A stretch of 64,000 nt of DNA. It comes from Pampus argenteus (lineage: Eukaryota; Chordata; Actinopteri; Scombriformes; Stromateidae). The notes beneath the pieces are model-generated. The model was not told the DNA's origin and ran no database searches. It worked only from the letters and a program-made list of their open reading frames with translations. Shown here in pieces: positions 10,796-23,312 of this stretch (position 1 is the first letter of the stretch; the number at the start of each line of letters is the position of its first letter). Location: positions 2,046,001 to 2,110,000 of the forward strand of contig CM072870.1 of NCBI GenBank assembly GCA_036937835.1. The letters run 5' to 3'. Made by a program: the position numbers and the translations under genes.

Positions 10796-13700
10796 TTGTT
10801 GATGGCAAACATGGTTTTGATTAAATATATTGCTCCTTGTTTAAGAAAAACTGTAGTTGTCAGTTTTGGCCTTCTCTCGCTGGGAGAAAGCTATTTTTAC
10901 AAATGTTACAGTAAAAGCTGCAGAAAGCCCTCTGAAGTGAGTTTTTTGGTCATATTCATTAGAAATTAGTTACTTGTTGATGGCAAACATGGTTTTGATT
11001 GAAAATATTGCTCCTTGTTTAAGAAAAACTGTAGTTGTCAGTTTTGGCCTGAGGGAAAGCTATTTTTCCAAATGTTACAGTAAAGGCTGCAGGAAGCTCT
11101 CAGAAGTGAGTTTTTTGGTCCTAATCATTAGAAATCACTTACTTGTTGATGGCAAACATGGTTTTGATTAAATATATTGCTCCTTGTTTAAGAAAAACTG
11201 TAGTTGTCAGTTTTGGCCTGAGAGAAAGCTATTTTTACTAATGTTACAGTAAAAGCTGCAGGAAGCTCTCAGAAGTGAGTTTTTTGGTCCTAATTATTAG
11301 AAATCAGTTACTTGTTGATGGCAAACATGGTTTTGATTGAAAATATTGCTCCTTGTTTAAGAAAAACTGTAGTTGTCAGTTTTGGCCTTCTCTCGCTGGG
11401 AGAAAGCTATTTTTGCAAATGTTACAGTAAAAGCTGCAGAAAGCCCTCTGAAGTGAGTTTTTTGGTCATATTCATTAGAAATTAGTTACTTGTTGATGGC
11501 AAACATGGTTTTGATTTAAAATATTGCTCCTTGTTTAAGAAAAACTGTAGTTGTCAGTTTTGGCCTGAGACAAAGCTATTTTTTACAAATGTTACAGTAA
11601 AAGCTGCAGGAAGCTCTCAGAAGTGAGTTTTTTGGTCCTAATCATAAAAAAATCAGTTACTTGTTGATGGCAAACATGGTTTTGATTGAAAATATTGCTC
11701 CTTGTTTAAGAAAAACTGTAGTTGTCAGTTTTGGCCTGAGAGAAAGTTATTTTTACAAATGTTACAGTAAAAGCTGCAGGAAGCTCTCAGAAGTGAGTTT
11801 TTTGGTCCTAATCATTAGAAATCAGTTACTTGTTGATGGCAAACATGGTTTTGATTGAAAATATTGCTCCTTGTTTAAAAAAAAACTGTAGTTGTCAGTT
11901 TTGGCCTGAGAGAAAGCTATTTTTACAAATGTTACAGTAAAGGCTGCAGGAAGCTCTCAGAAGTGAGTTTTTTGGTCCTAATCATTAGAAGTCAGTGACT
12001 TGTTGATGGCAAACATGGTTTTGATTTAAAATATTGCTCCTTGTTTAAGAAAAACTGCAGTTGTCAGTTTTGGCCTGAGAGAAAGCTATTTTTACAAATG
12101 TTACAGTAAAAGCTGCAGGAAGCTCTCAGAAGTGAGTTTTTTGGTCCTAATCATTAGAAATCACTAACTTGTTGATGGCAAACATGGTTTTGATTAAATA
12201 TATTGCTCCTTGTTTAAGAAAAACTGTAGTTGTCAGTTTTGGCCTTCTCTCGCTGGGAGAAAGCTATTTTTACAAATGTTACAGTAAAAGCTGCAGAAAG
12301 CCCTCTGAAGTGAGTTTTTTGGTCATATTCATTAGAAATTAGTTACTTGTTGATGGCAAACATGGTTTTGATTGAAAATATTGCTCCTTGTTTAAGAAAA
12401 ACTGTAGTTGTCAGTTTTGGCCTGAGGGAAAGCTATTTTTCCAAATGTTACAGTAAAGGCTGCAGGAAGCTCTCAGAAGTGAGTTTTTTGGTCCTAATCA
12501 TTAGAAATCACTTACTTGTTGATGGCAAACATGGTTTTGATTAAATATATTGCTCCTTGTTTAAGAAAAACTGTAGTTGTCAGTTTTGGCCTGAGAGAAA
12601 GCTATTTTTACTAATGTTACAGTAAAAGCTGCAGGAAGCTCTCAGAAGTGAGTTTTTTGGTCCTAATTATTAGAAATCAGTTACTTGTTGATGGCAAACA
12701 TGGTTTTGATTGAAAATATTGCTCCTTGTTTAAGAAAAACTGTAGTTGTCAGTTTTGGCCTTCTCTCGCTGGGAGAAAGCTATTTTTGCAAATGTTACAG
12801 TAAAAGCTGCAGAAAGCCCTCTGAAGTGAGTTTTTTGGTCATATTCATTAGAAATTAGTTACTTGTTGATGGCAAACATGGTTTTGATTTAAAATATTGC
12901 TCCTTGTTTAAGAAAAACTGTAGTTGTCAGTTTTGGCCTGAGACAAAGCTATTTTTTACAAATGTTACAGTAAAAGCTGCAGGAAGCTCTCAGAAGTGAG
13001 TTTTTTGGTCCTAATCATAAAAAAATCAGTTACTTGTTGATGGCAAACATGGTTTTGATTGAAAATATTGCTCCTTGTTTAAGAAAAACTGTAGTTGTCA
13101 GTTTTGGCCTGAGAGAAAGCTATTTTTACAAATGTTACAGTAAAAGCTGCAGGAAGCTCTCAGAAGTGAGTTTTTTGGTCCTAATCATTAGAAATCAGTT
13201 ACTTGTTGATGGCAAACATGGTTTTGATTGAAAATATTGCTCCTTGTTTAAAAAAAAACTGTAGTTGTCAGTTTTGGCCTGAGAGAAAGCTATTTTTACA
13301 AATGTTACAGTAAAGGCTGCAGGAAGCTCTCAGAAGTGAGTTTTTTGGTCCTAATCATTAGAAGTCAGTGACTTGTTGATGGCAAACATGGTTTTGATTT
13401 AAAATATTGCTCCTTGTTTAAGAAAAACTGCAGTTGTCAGTTTTGGCCTGAGAGAAAGCTATTTTTACAAATGTTACAGTAAAAGCTGCAGGAAGCTCTC
13501 AGAAGTGAGTTTTTTGGTCCTAATCATTAGAAATCACTAACTTGTTGATGGCAAACATGGTTTTGATTAAATATATTGCTCCTTGTTTAAGAAAAACTGT
13601 AGTTGTCAGTTTTGGCCTTCTCTCGCTGGGAGAAAGCTATTTTTACAAATGTTACAGTAAAAGCTGCAGAAAGCCCTCTGAAGTGAGTTTTTTGGTCATA

Positions 13701-14914
13701 TTCATTAGAAATTAGTTACTTGTTGATGGCAAACATGGTTTTGATTGAAAATATTGCTCCTTGTTTAAGAAAAACTGTAGTTGTCAGTTTTGGCCTGAGG
13801 GAAAGCTATTTTTCCAAATGTTACAGTAAAGGCTGCAGGAAGCTCTCAGAAGTGAGTTTTTTGGTCCTAATCATTAGAAATCACTTACTTGTTGATGGCA
13901 AACATGGTTTTGATTAAATATATTGCTCCTTGTTTAAGAAAAACTGTAGTTGTCAGTTTTGGCCTGAGAGAAAGCTATTTTTACTAATGTTACAGTAAAA
14001 GCTGCAGGAAGCTCTCAGAAGTGAGTTTTTTGGTCCTAATTATTAGAAATCAGTTACTTGTTGATGGCAAACATGGTTTTGATTGAAAATATTGCTCCTT
14101 GTTTAAGAAAAACTGTAGTTGTCAGTTTTGGCCTTCTCTCGCTGGGAGAAAGCTATTTTTGCAAATGTTACAGTAAAAGCTGCAGAAAGCCCTCTGAAGT
14201 GAGTTTTTTGGTCATATTCATTAGAAATTAGTTACTTGTTGATGGCAAACATGGTTTTGATTTAAAATATTGCTCCTTGTTTAAGAAAAACTGTAGTTGT
14301 CAGTTTTGGCCTGAGACAAAGCTATTTTTTACAAATGTTACAGTAAAAGCTGCAGGAAGCTCTCAGAAGTGAGTTTTTTGGTCCTAATCATAAAAAAATC
14401 TGTTACTTGTTGATGGCAAACATGGTTTTGATTGAAAATATTGCTCCTTGTTTAAGAAAAACTGTAGTTGTCAGTTTTGGCCTGAGAGAAAGTTATTTTT
14501 ACAAATGTTACAGTAAAAGCTGCAGGAAGCTCTCAGAAGTGAGTTTTTTGGTCCTAATCATTAGAAATCAGTTACTTGTTGATGGCAAACATGGTTTTGA
14601 TTGAAAATATTGCTCCTTGTTTAAAAAAAAACTGTAGTTGTCAGTTTTGGCCTGAGAGAAAGCTATTTTTACAAATGTTACAGTAAAGGCTGCAGGAAGC
14701 TCTCAGAAGTGAGTTTTTTGGTCCTAATCATTAGAAGTCAGTGACTTGTTGATGGCAAACATGGTTTTGATTTAAAATATTGCTCCTTGTTTAAGAAAAA
14801 CTGCAGTTGTCAGTTTTGGCCTGAGAGAAAGCTATTTTTACAAATGTTACAGTAAAAGCTGCAGGAAGCTCTCAGAAGTGAGTTTTTTGGTCCTAATCAT
14901 TAGAAATCACTAAC
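10796..14914 (+). repeat. 8-mer (1,373 bp) in three tandem copies
   Basis: The order f-h-i-j-p-q-r-s occurs at 10,796-12,168, 12,169-13,541 and 13,542-14,914, each exactly 1,373 bp. It equals the 20-mer with g, k-l-m-n-o and t-a-b-c-d-e removed. The two fixed novel junctions are j to p (first at 11,490) and s to f (first at 12,169). Copy-specific changes include AGAAAGCTAT in q of the second copy (13,034) where the other two have AGAAAGTTAT, and AATCTGTTAC just before q of the third (14,407). This is a young local HOR derived from the 20-mer. Confidence 0.88.
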
Positions 14915-15601
14915 TTGTTGATGGCAAACATGGTTTTGATTAAATATATTGCTCCTTGTTTAAGAAAAACTGTAGTTGTCAGTTTTGGCCTGAGACAAAG
15001 CTATTTTTTACAAATGTTACAGTAAAAGCTGCAGGAAGCTCTCAGAAGTGAGTTTTTTTGTCCTAATCATAAAAAAATCAGTTACTTGTTGATGGCAAAC
15101 ATGGTTTTGATTGAAAATATTGCTCCTTGTTTAAGAAAAACTGTAGTTGTCAGTTTTGGCCTGAGAGAAAGTTATTTTTACAAATGTTACAGTAAAAGCT
15201 GCAGGAAGCTCTCAGAAGTGAGTTTTTTGGTCCTAATCATTAGAAATCAGTTACTTGTTGATGGCAAACATGGTTTTGATTGAAAATATTGCTCCTTGTT
15301 TAAAAAAAACTGTAGTTGTCAGTTTTGGCCTGAGAGAAAGCTATTTTTACAAATGTTACAGTAAAGGCTGCAGGAAGCTCTCAGAAGTGCGTTTTTTGGT
15401 CCTAATCATTAGAAATCACTAACTTGTTGATGGCAAACATGGTTTTGATTAAATATATTGCTCCTTGTTTAAGAAAAACTGTAGTTGTCAGTTTTGGCCT
15501 TCTCTCGCTGGGAGAAAGCTATTTTTACAAATGTTACAGTAAAAGCTGCAGAAAGCCCTCTGAAGTGAGTTTTTTGGTCATATTCATTAGAAATTAGTTA
15601 C
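14915..15601 (+). repeat. Bridge t-q-r-f between 8-mers and 20-mer
   Basis: Monomers start at 14,915 (t with the p-type tail, 171 bp), 15,086 (q), 15,255 (r with GTGCGTTTTTTGG, ending AAATCACTAAC) and 15,424 (f, 178 bp). The t and r variants match the second quartet of the 16-mer blocks (3,266-3,773), so this bridge was copied from, or recombined with, that quartet. The r ends with the boundary normally found after s, which gives the r-to-f jump. Confidence 0.8.
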
Positions 15602-18600
15602 TTGTTGATGGCAAACATGGTTTTGATTGAAAATATTGCTCCTTGTTTAAGAAAAACTGTAGTTGTCAGTTTTGGCCTGAGAGAAAGCTATTTTTACAAA
15701 TGTTACAGTAAAAGCTGCAGGAAGCTCTCAGAAGTGAGTTTTTTGCTTCTAATCATTAGAAATCAGTTACTTGTTGATGGCAAACATGGTTTTGATTGAA
15801 AATATTGCTCCTTGTTTAAGAAAAACTGTAGTTGTCAGTTTTGGCCTGAGGGAAAGCTATTTTTCCAAATGTTACAGTAAAGGCTGCAGGAAGCTCTCAG
15901 AAGTGAGTTTTTTGGTCCTAATCATTAGAAATCACTTACTTGTTGATGGCAAACATGGTTTTGATTAAATATATTGCTCCTTGTTTAAGAAAAACTGTAG
16001 TTGTCAGTTTTGGCCTGAGAGAAAGCTATTTTTACTAATGTTACAGTAAAAGCTGCAGGAAGCTCTCAGAAGTGAGTTTTTTGGTCCTAATTATTAGAAA
16101 TCAGTTACTTGTTGATGGCAAACATGGTTTTGATTGAAAATATTGCTCCTTGTTTAAGAAAAACTGTAGTTGTCAGTTTTGGCCTTCTCTCGCTGGGAGA
16201 AAGCTATTTTTGCAAATGTTACAGTAAAAGCTGCAGAAAGCCCTCTGAAGTGAGTTTTTTGGTCATATTCATTAGAAATTAGTTACTTGTTGATGGCAAA
16301 CATGGTTTTGATTGAAAATATTGCTCCTTGTTTAAGAAAAACTGTAGTTGTCAGTTTTGGCCTGAGAGAAAGCTATTTTTACAAATGTTACAGTAAAAGC
16401 TGCAGGAAGCTCTCAGAAGTGAGTTTTTTGGTCCTAATTATTAGAAATCAGTTACTTGTTGATGGCAAACATGGTTTTGATTGAAAATATTGCTCCTTGT
16501 TTAAGAAAAACTGTAGTTGTCAGTTTTGGCCTGAGAGAAAGCTATTTTTACAAATGTCACAGTAAAGGCTGCAGGAAGCTCTCAGAAGTGAGTTTTTTGG
16601 TCCTAATCATTAGAAGTCAGTTACTTGTTGATGGCAAACATGGTTTTGATTGAAAATATTGCTCCTTGTTTAAGAAAAACTGTAGTTGTCAGTTTTGGCC
16701 TTCTCTCGCTGGGAGAAAGCTATTTTTACAAATGTTACAGTAAAAGCTGCAGAAAGCCCTCTGAAGTGAGTTTTTTGGTCATATTCATTAGAAATTAGTT
16801 ACTTGTTGATGGCAAACATGGTTTTGATTGAAAATATTGCTCCTTGTTTAAGAAAAACTGTAGTTGTCAGTTTTGGCCTGAGAGAAAGCTATTTTTACAA
16901 ATGTTACAGTAAAAGCTGCAGGAAGCTCTCAGAAGTGAGTTTTTTGCTTCTAATCATTAGAAATCAGTTACTTGTTGATGGCAAACATGGTTTTGATTGA
17001 AAATATTGCTCCTTGTTTAAGAAAAACTATAGTGGTCAGTTTTGGGCTTCTCTCGCCGAGAGAAAGCTATTTTTACAATTGTTACAGTAAAAGCTGCAGG
17101 AAGCTCTCAGAAGTGAGTTTTTTGGTCCTAATCATTAGAAGTCAGTTACTTGTTGATGGCAAACATGGTTTTGATTTAAAATATTGCTCCTTGTTTAAGA
17201 AAAACTGTAGTTGTCAGTTTTGGCCTGAGACAAAGCTATTTTTTACAAATGTTACAGTAAAAGCTGCAGGAAGCTCTCAGAAGTGAGTTTTTTGGTCCTA
17301 ATCATAAAAAAATCAGTTACTTGTTGATGGCAAACATGGTTTTGATTGAAAATATTGCTCCTTGTTTAAGAAAAACTGTAGTTGTCAGTTTTGGCCTGAG
17401 AGAAAGTTATTTTTACAAATGTTACAGTAAAAGCTGCAGGAAGCTCTCAGAAGTGAGTTTTTTTGTCCTAATCATTAGAAATCAGTTACTTGTTGATGGC
17501 AAACATGGTTTTGATTGAAAATATTGCTCCTTGTTTAAAAAAAACTGTAGTTGTCAGTTTTGGCCTGAGAGAAAGCTATTTTTACAAATGTTACAGTAAA
17601 GGCTGCAGGAAGCTCTCAGAAGTGCGTTTTTTGGTCCTAATCATTAGAAGTCAGTGACTTGTTGATGGCAAACATGGTTTTGATTTAAAATATTGCTCCT
17701 TGTTTAAGAAAAACTGCAGTTGTCAGTTTTGGCCTGAGAGAAAGCTATTTTTACAAATGTTACAGTAAAAGCTGCAGGAAGCTCTCAGAAGTGAGTTTTT
17801 TGGTCCTAATCATTAGAAATCACTAACTTGTTGATGGCAAACATGGTTTTGATTAAATATATTGCTCCTTGTTTAAGAAAAACTGTAGTTGTCAGTTTTG
17901 GCCTGAGACAAAGCTATTTTTTACAAATGTTACAGTAAAAGCTGCAGGAAGCTCTCAGAAGTGAGTTTTTTGGTCCTAATCATTAGAAATCAGTTACTTG
18001 TTGATGGCAAACATGGTTTTGATTGAAAATATTGCTCCTTGTTTAAGAAAAACTGTAGTTGTCAGTTTTGGCCTTCTCTCGCTGGGAGAAAGCTATTTTT
18101 ACAAATGTTACAGTAAAAGCTGCAGAAAGCCCTCTGAAGTGAGTTTTTTGGTCATATTCATTAGAAATTAGTTACTTGTTGATGGCAAACATGGTTTTGA
18201 TTGAAAATATTGCTCCTTGTTTAAGAAAAACTGTAGTTGTCAGTTTTGGCCTGAGAGAAAGCTATTTTTACAAATGTTACAGTAAAAGCTGCAGGAAGCT
18301 CTCAGAAGTGAGTTTTTTGGTCCTAATCATTAGAAATCACTTACTTGTTGATGGCAAACATGGTTTTGATTAAAAATATTGCTCCTTGTTTAAGAAAAAC
18401 TGTAGTTGTCAGTTTTGGCCTGACAGAAAGTTATTTTTACAAATGTTACAGTAAAAGCTGCAGGAAGCTCTCAGAAGTGAGTTTTTTGGTCCTAATCATT
18501 AGAAATCAGTTACTTGTTGATGGCAAACATGGTTTTGATTGAAAATATTGCTCCTTGTTTAAGAAAAACTGTAGTTGTCAGTTTTGGCCTGAGAGAAAGC

Positions 18601-19029
18601 TATTTTTACAAATGTTACAGTAAAGGCTGCAGGAAGCTCTCAGAAGTGAGTTTTTTGGTCCTAATCATTAGAAGTCAGTTACTTGTTGATGGCAAACATG
18701 GTTTTGATTTAAAATATTGCTCCTTGTTTAAGAAAAACTGCAGTTGTCAGTTTTGGCCTGAGAGAAAGCTATTTTTACAAATGTTACAGTAAAAGCTGCA
18801 GGAAGCTCTCAGAAGTGAGTTTTTTGGTCCTAATCATTAGAAATCACTAACTTGTTGATGGCAAACATGGTTTTGATTAAATATATTGCTCCTTGTTTAA
18901 GAAAAACTGTAGTTGTCAGTTTTGGCCTTCTCTCGCTGGGAGAAAGCTATTTTTACAAATGTTACAGTAAAAGCTGCAGAAAGCCCTCTGAAGTGAGTTT
19001 TTTGGTCATATTCATTAGAAATTAGTTAC
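15602..19029 (+). repeat. Complete 20-mer HOR unit (3,428 bp)
   Basis: Monomers start at g 15,602, h 15,771, i 15,940, j 16,109, k 16,287, l 16,456, m 16,625, n 16,803, o 16,972, p 17,150, q 17,321, r 17,490, s 17,659, t 17,828, a 17,998, b 18,176, c 18,345, d 18,514, e 18,683 and f 18,852. The next unit begins with g at 19,030, and matching monomers follow 3,428 bp later for g through r. Five of twenty monomers are long (j, m, o, a, f). Private marks include GATTAAAAAT in c (near 18,370). This is the only copy in the window with all twenty types. Confidence 0.9.
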
Positions 19030-22000
19030 TTGTTGATGGCAAACATGGTTTTGATTGAAAATATTGCTCCTTGTTTAAGAAAAACTGTAGTTGTCAGTTT
19101 TGGCCTGAGAGAAAGCTATTTTTACAAATGTTACAGTAAAAGCTGCAGGAAGCTCTCAGAAGTGAGTTTTTTGCTTCTAATCATTAGAAATCAGTTACTT
19201 GTTGATGGCAAACATGGTTTTGATTGAAAATATTGCTCCTTGTTTAAGAAAAACTGTAGTTGTCAGTTTTGGCCTGAGGGAAAGCTATTTTTCCAAATGT
19301 TACAGTAAAGGCTGCAGGAAGCTCTCAGAAGTGAGTTTTTTGGTCCTAATCATTAGAAATCACTTACTTGTTGATGGCAAACATGGTTTTGATTAAATAT
19401 ATTGCTCCTTGTTTAAGAAAAACTGTAGTTGTCAGTTTTGGCCTGAGAGAAAGCTATTTTTACTAATGTTACAGTAAAAGCTGCAGGAAGCTCTCAGAAG
19501 TGAGTTTTTTGGTCCTAATTATTAGAAATCAGTTACTTGTTGATGGCAAACATGGTTTTGATTGAAAATATTGCTCCTTGTTTAAGAAAAACTGTAGTTG
19601 TCAGTTTTGGCCTTCTCTCGCTGGGAGAAAGCTATTTTTGCAAATGTTACAGTAAAAGCTGCAGAAAGCCCTCTGAAGTGAGTTTTTTGGTCATATTCAT
19701 TAGAAATTAGTTACTTGTTGATGGCAAACATGGTTTTGATTGAAAATATTGCTCCTTGTTTAAGAAAAACTGTAGTTGTCAGTTTTGGCCTGAGAGAAAG
19801 CTATTTTTACAAATGTTACAGTAAAAGCTGCAGGAAGCTCTCAGAAGTGAGTTTTTTGGTCCTAATTATTAGAAATCAGTTACTTGTTGATGGCAAACAT
19901 GGTTTTGATTGAAAATATTGCTCCTTGTTTAAGAAAAACTGTAGTTGTCAGTTTTGGCCTGAGAGAAAGCTATTTTTACAAATGTCACAGTAAAGGCTGC
20001 AGGAAGCTCTCAGAAGTGAGTTTTTTGGTCCTAATCATTAGAAGTCAGTTACTTGTTGATGGCAAACATGGTTTTGATTGAAAATATTGCTCCTTGTTTA
20101 AGAAAAACTGTAGTTGTCAGTTTTGGCCTTCTCTCGCTGGGAGAAAGCTATTTTTACAAATGTTACAGTAAAAGCTGCAGAAAGCCCTCTGAAGTGAGTT
20201 TTTTGGTCATATTCATTAGAAATTAGTTACTTGTTGATGGCAAACATGGTTTTGATTGAAAATATTGCTCCTTGTTTAAGAAAAACTGTAGTTGTCAGTT
20301 TTGGCCTGAGAGAAAGCTATTTTTACAAATGTTACAGTAAAAGCTGCAGGAAGCTCTCAGAAGTGAGTTTTTTGCTTCTAATCATTAGAAATCAGTTACT
20401 TGTTGATGGCAAACATGGTTTTGATTGAAAATATTGCTCCTTGTTTAAGAAAAACTATAGTGGTCAGTTTTGGGCTTCTCTCGCCGAGAGAAAGCTATTT
20501 TTACAATTGTTACAGTAAAAGCTGCAGGAAGCTCTCAGAAGTGAGTTTTTTGGTCCTAATCATTAGAAGTCAGTTACTTGTTGATGGCAAACATGGTTTT
20601 GATTTAAAATATTGCTCCTTGTTTAAGAAAAACTGTAGTTGTCAGTTTTGGCCTGAGACAAAGCTATTTTTTACAAATGTTACAGTAAAAGCTGCAGGAA
20701 GCTCTCAGAAGTGAGTTTTTTGGTCCTAATCATAAAAAAATCAGTTACTTGTTGATGGCAAACATGGTTTTGATTGAAAATATTGCTCCTTGTTTAAGAA
20801 AAACTGTAGTTGTCAGTTTTGGCCTGAGAGAAAGTTATTTTTACAAATGTTACAGTAAAAGCTGCAGGAAGCTCTCAGAAGTGAGTTTTTTGGTCCTAAT
20901 CATTAGAAATCAGTTACTTGTTGATGGCAAACATGGTTTTGATTGAAAATATTGCTCCTTGTTTAAAAAAAACTGTAGTTGTCAGTTTTGGCCTGAGAGA
21001 AAGCTATTTTTACAAATGTTACAGTAAAAGCTGCAGGAAGCTCTCAGAAGTGAGTTTTTTGGTCCTAATCATTAGAAATCACTAACTTGTTGATGGCAAA
21101 CATGGTTTTGATTAAATATATTGCTCCTTGTTTAAGAAAAACTGTAGTTGTCAGTTTTGGCCTGAGACAAAGCTATTTTTTACAAATGTTACAGTAAAAG
21201 CTGCAGGAAGCTCTCAGAAGTGAGTTTTTTGGTCCTAATCATTAGAAATCAGTTACTTGTTGATGGCAAACATGGTTTTGATTGAAAATATTGCTCCTTG
21301 TTTAAGAAAAACTGTAGTTGTCAGTTTTGGCCTTCTCTCGCTGGGAGAAAGCTATTTTTTACAAATGTTACAGTAAAAGCTGCAGAAAGCCCTCTGAAGT
21401 GAGTTTTTTGGTCATATTCATTAGAAATTAGTTACTTGTTGATGGCAAACATGGTTTTGATTGAAAATATTGCTCCTTGTTTAAGAAAAACTGTAGTTGT
21501 CAGTTTTGGCCTGAGAGAAAGCTATTTTTACAAATGTTACAGTAAAAGCTGCAGGAAGCTCTCAGAAGTGAGTTTTTTGGTCCTAATCATTAGAAATCAC
21601 TTACTTGTTGATGGCAAACATGGTTTTGATTGAAAATATTGCTCCTTGTTTAAGAAAAACTGTAGTTGTCAGTTTTGGCCTGACAGAAAGTTATTTTTAC
21701 AAATGTTACAGTAAAAGCTGCAGGAAGCTCTCAGAAGTGAGTTTTTTGGTCCTAATCATTAGAAATCAGTTACTTGTTGATGGCAAACATGGTTTTGATT
21801 GAAAATATTGCTCCTTGTTTAAGAAAAACTGTAGTTGTCAGTTTTGGCCTGAGAGAAAGCTATTTTTACAAATGTTACAGTAAAGGCTGCAGGAAGCTCT
21901 CAGAAGTGAGTTTTTTGGTCCTAATCATTAGAAGTCAGTTACTTGTTGATGGCAAACATGGTTTTGATTTAAAATATTGCTCCTTGTTTAAGAAAAACTG

Positions 22001-22289
22001 CAGTTGTCAGTTTTGGCCTGAGAGAAAGCTATTTTTACAAATGTTACAGTAAAAGCTGCAGGAAGCTCTCAGAAGTGAGTTTTTTGGTCCTAATCATTAG
22101 AAATCACTAACTTGTTGATGGCAAACATGGTTTTGATTAAATATATTGCTCCTTGTTTAAGAAAAACTGTAGTTGTCAGTTTTGGCCTTCTCTCGCTGGG
22201 AGAAAGCTATTTTTACAAATGTTACAGTAAAAGCTGCAGAAAGCCCTCTGAAGTGAGTTTTTTGGTCATATTCATTAGAAATTAGTTAC
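19030..22289 (+). repeat. 19-mer HOR copy lacking s (3,260 bp)
   Basis: Order g-h-i-j-k-l-m-n-o-p-q-r-t-a-b-c-d-e-f, with g at 19,030, o at 20,400, q at 20,749, r at 20,918, t at 21,087, a at 21,257 and f at 22,112. The r monomer has AAAAGCTGC and ends AAATCACTAAC, so it is an r/s fusion replacing both r and s. The a monomer is 179 bp because of one extra T near 21,360. Confidence 0.86.
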
Positions 22290-23312
22290 TTGTTGATGGC
22301 AAACATGGTTTTGATTGAAAATATTGCTCCTTGTTTAAGAAAAACTGTAGTTGTCAGTTTTGGCCTGAGAGAAAGCTATTTTTACAAATGTTACAGTAAA
22401 AGCTGCAGGAAGCTCTCAGAAGTGAGTTTTTTGCTTCTAATCATTAGAAATCACTTACTTGTTGATGGCAAACATGGTTTTGATTGAAAATATTGCTCCT
22501 TGTTTAAGAAAAACTGTAGTTGTCAGTTTTGGCCTGACAGAAAGTTATTTTTACAAATGTTACAGTAAAAGCTGCAGGAAGCTCTCAGAAGTGAGTTTTT
22601 TGGTCCTAATCATTAGAAATCAGTTACTTGTTGATGGCAAACATGGTTTTGATTGAAAATATTGCTCCTTGTTTAAGAAAAACTGTAGTTGTCAGTTTTG
22701 GCCTGAGAGAAAGCTATTTTTACAAATGTTACAGTAAAGGCTGCAGGAAGCTCTCAGAAGTGAGTTTTTTGGTCCTAATCATTAGAAGTCAGTTACTTGT
22801 TGATGGCAAACATGGTTTTGATTTAAAATATTGCTCCTTGTTTAAGAAAAACTGCAGTTGTCAGTTTTGGCCTGAGAGAAAGCTATTTTTACAAATGTTA
22901 CAGTAAAAGCTGCAGGAAGCTCTCAGAAGTGAGTTTTTTGGTCCTAATCATTAGAAATCACTAACTTGTTGATGGCAAACATGGTTTTGATTAAATATAT
23001 TGCTCCTTGTTTAAGAAAAACTGTAGTTGTCAGTTTTGGCCTTCTCTCGCTGGGAGAAAGCTATTTTTACAAATGTTACAGTAAAAGCTGCAGAAAGCCC
23101 TCTGAAGTGAGTTTTTTGGTCATATTCATTAGAAATTAGTTACTTGTTGATGGCAAACATGGTTTTGATTGAAAATATTGCTCCTTGTTTAAGAAAAACT
23201 GTAGTTGTCAGTTTTGGCCTGAGAGAAAGCTATTTTTACAAATGTTACAGTAAAAGCTGCAGGAAGCTCTCAGAAGTGAGTTTTTTGCTTCTAATCATTA
23301 GAAATCAGTTAC
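21605..23312 (+). repeat. 5-mer c-d-e-f-g tandem duplication (2 x 854 bp)
   Basis: The c-d-e-f-g set occurs at 21,605-22,458 and 22,459-23,312. The junction monomer (22,290-22,458) is a visible hybrid: it has the g mark TTTTTTGCTTC but ends AATCACTTAC, the boundary of b that normally precedes c. The second g (23,144-23,312) ends AATCAGTTAC as usual. The crossover between g and b therefore lies in the roughly 20 bases between the GCTTC mark and the CACTTAC boundary. Confidence 0.87.
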
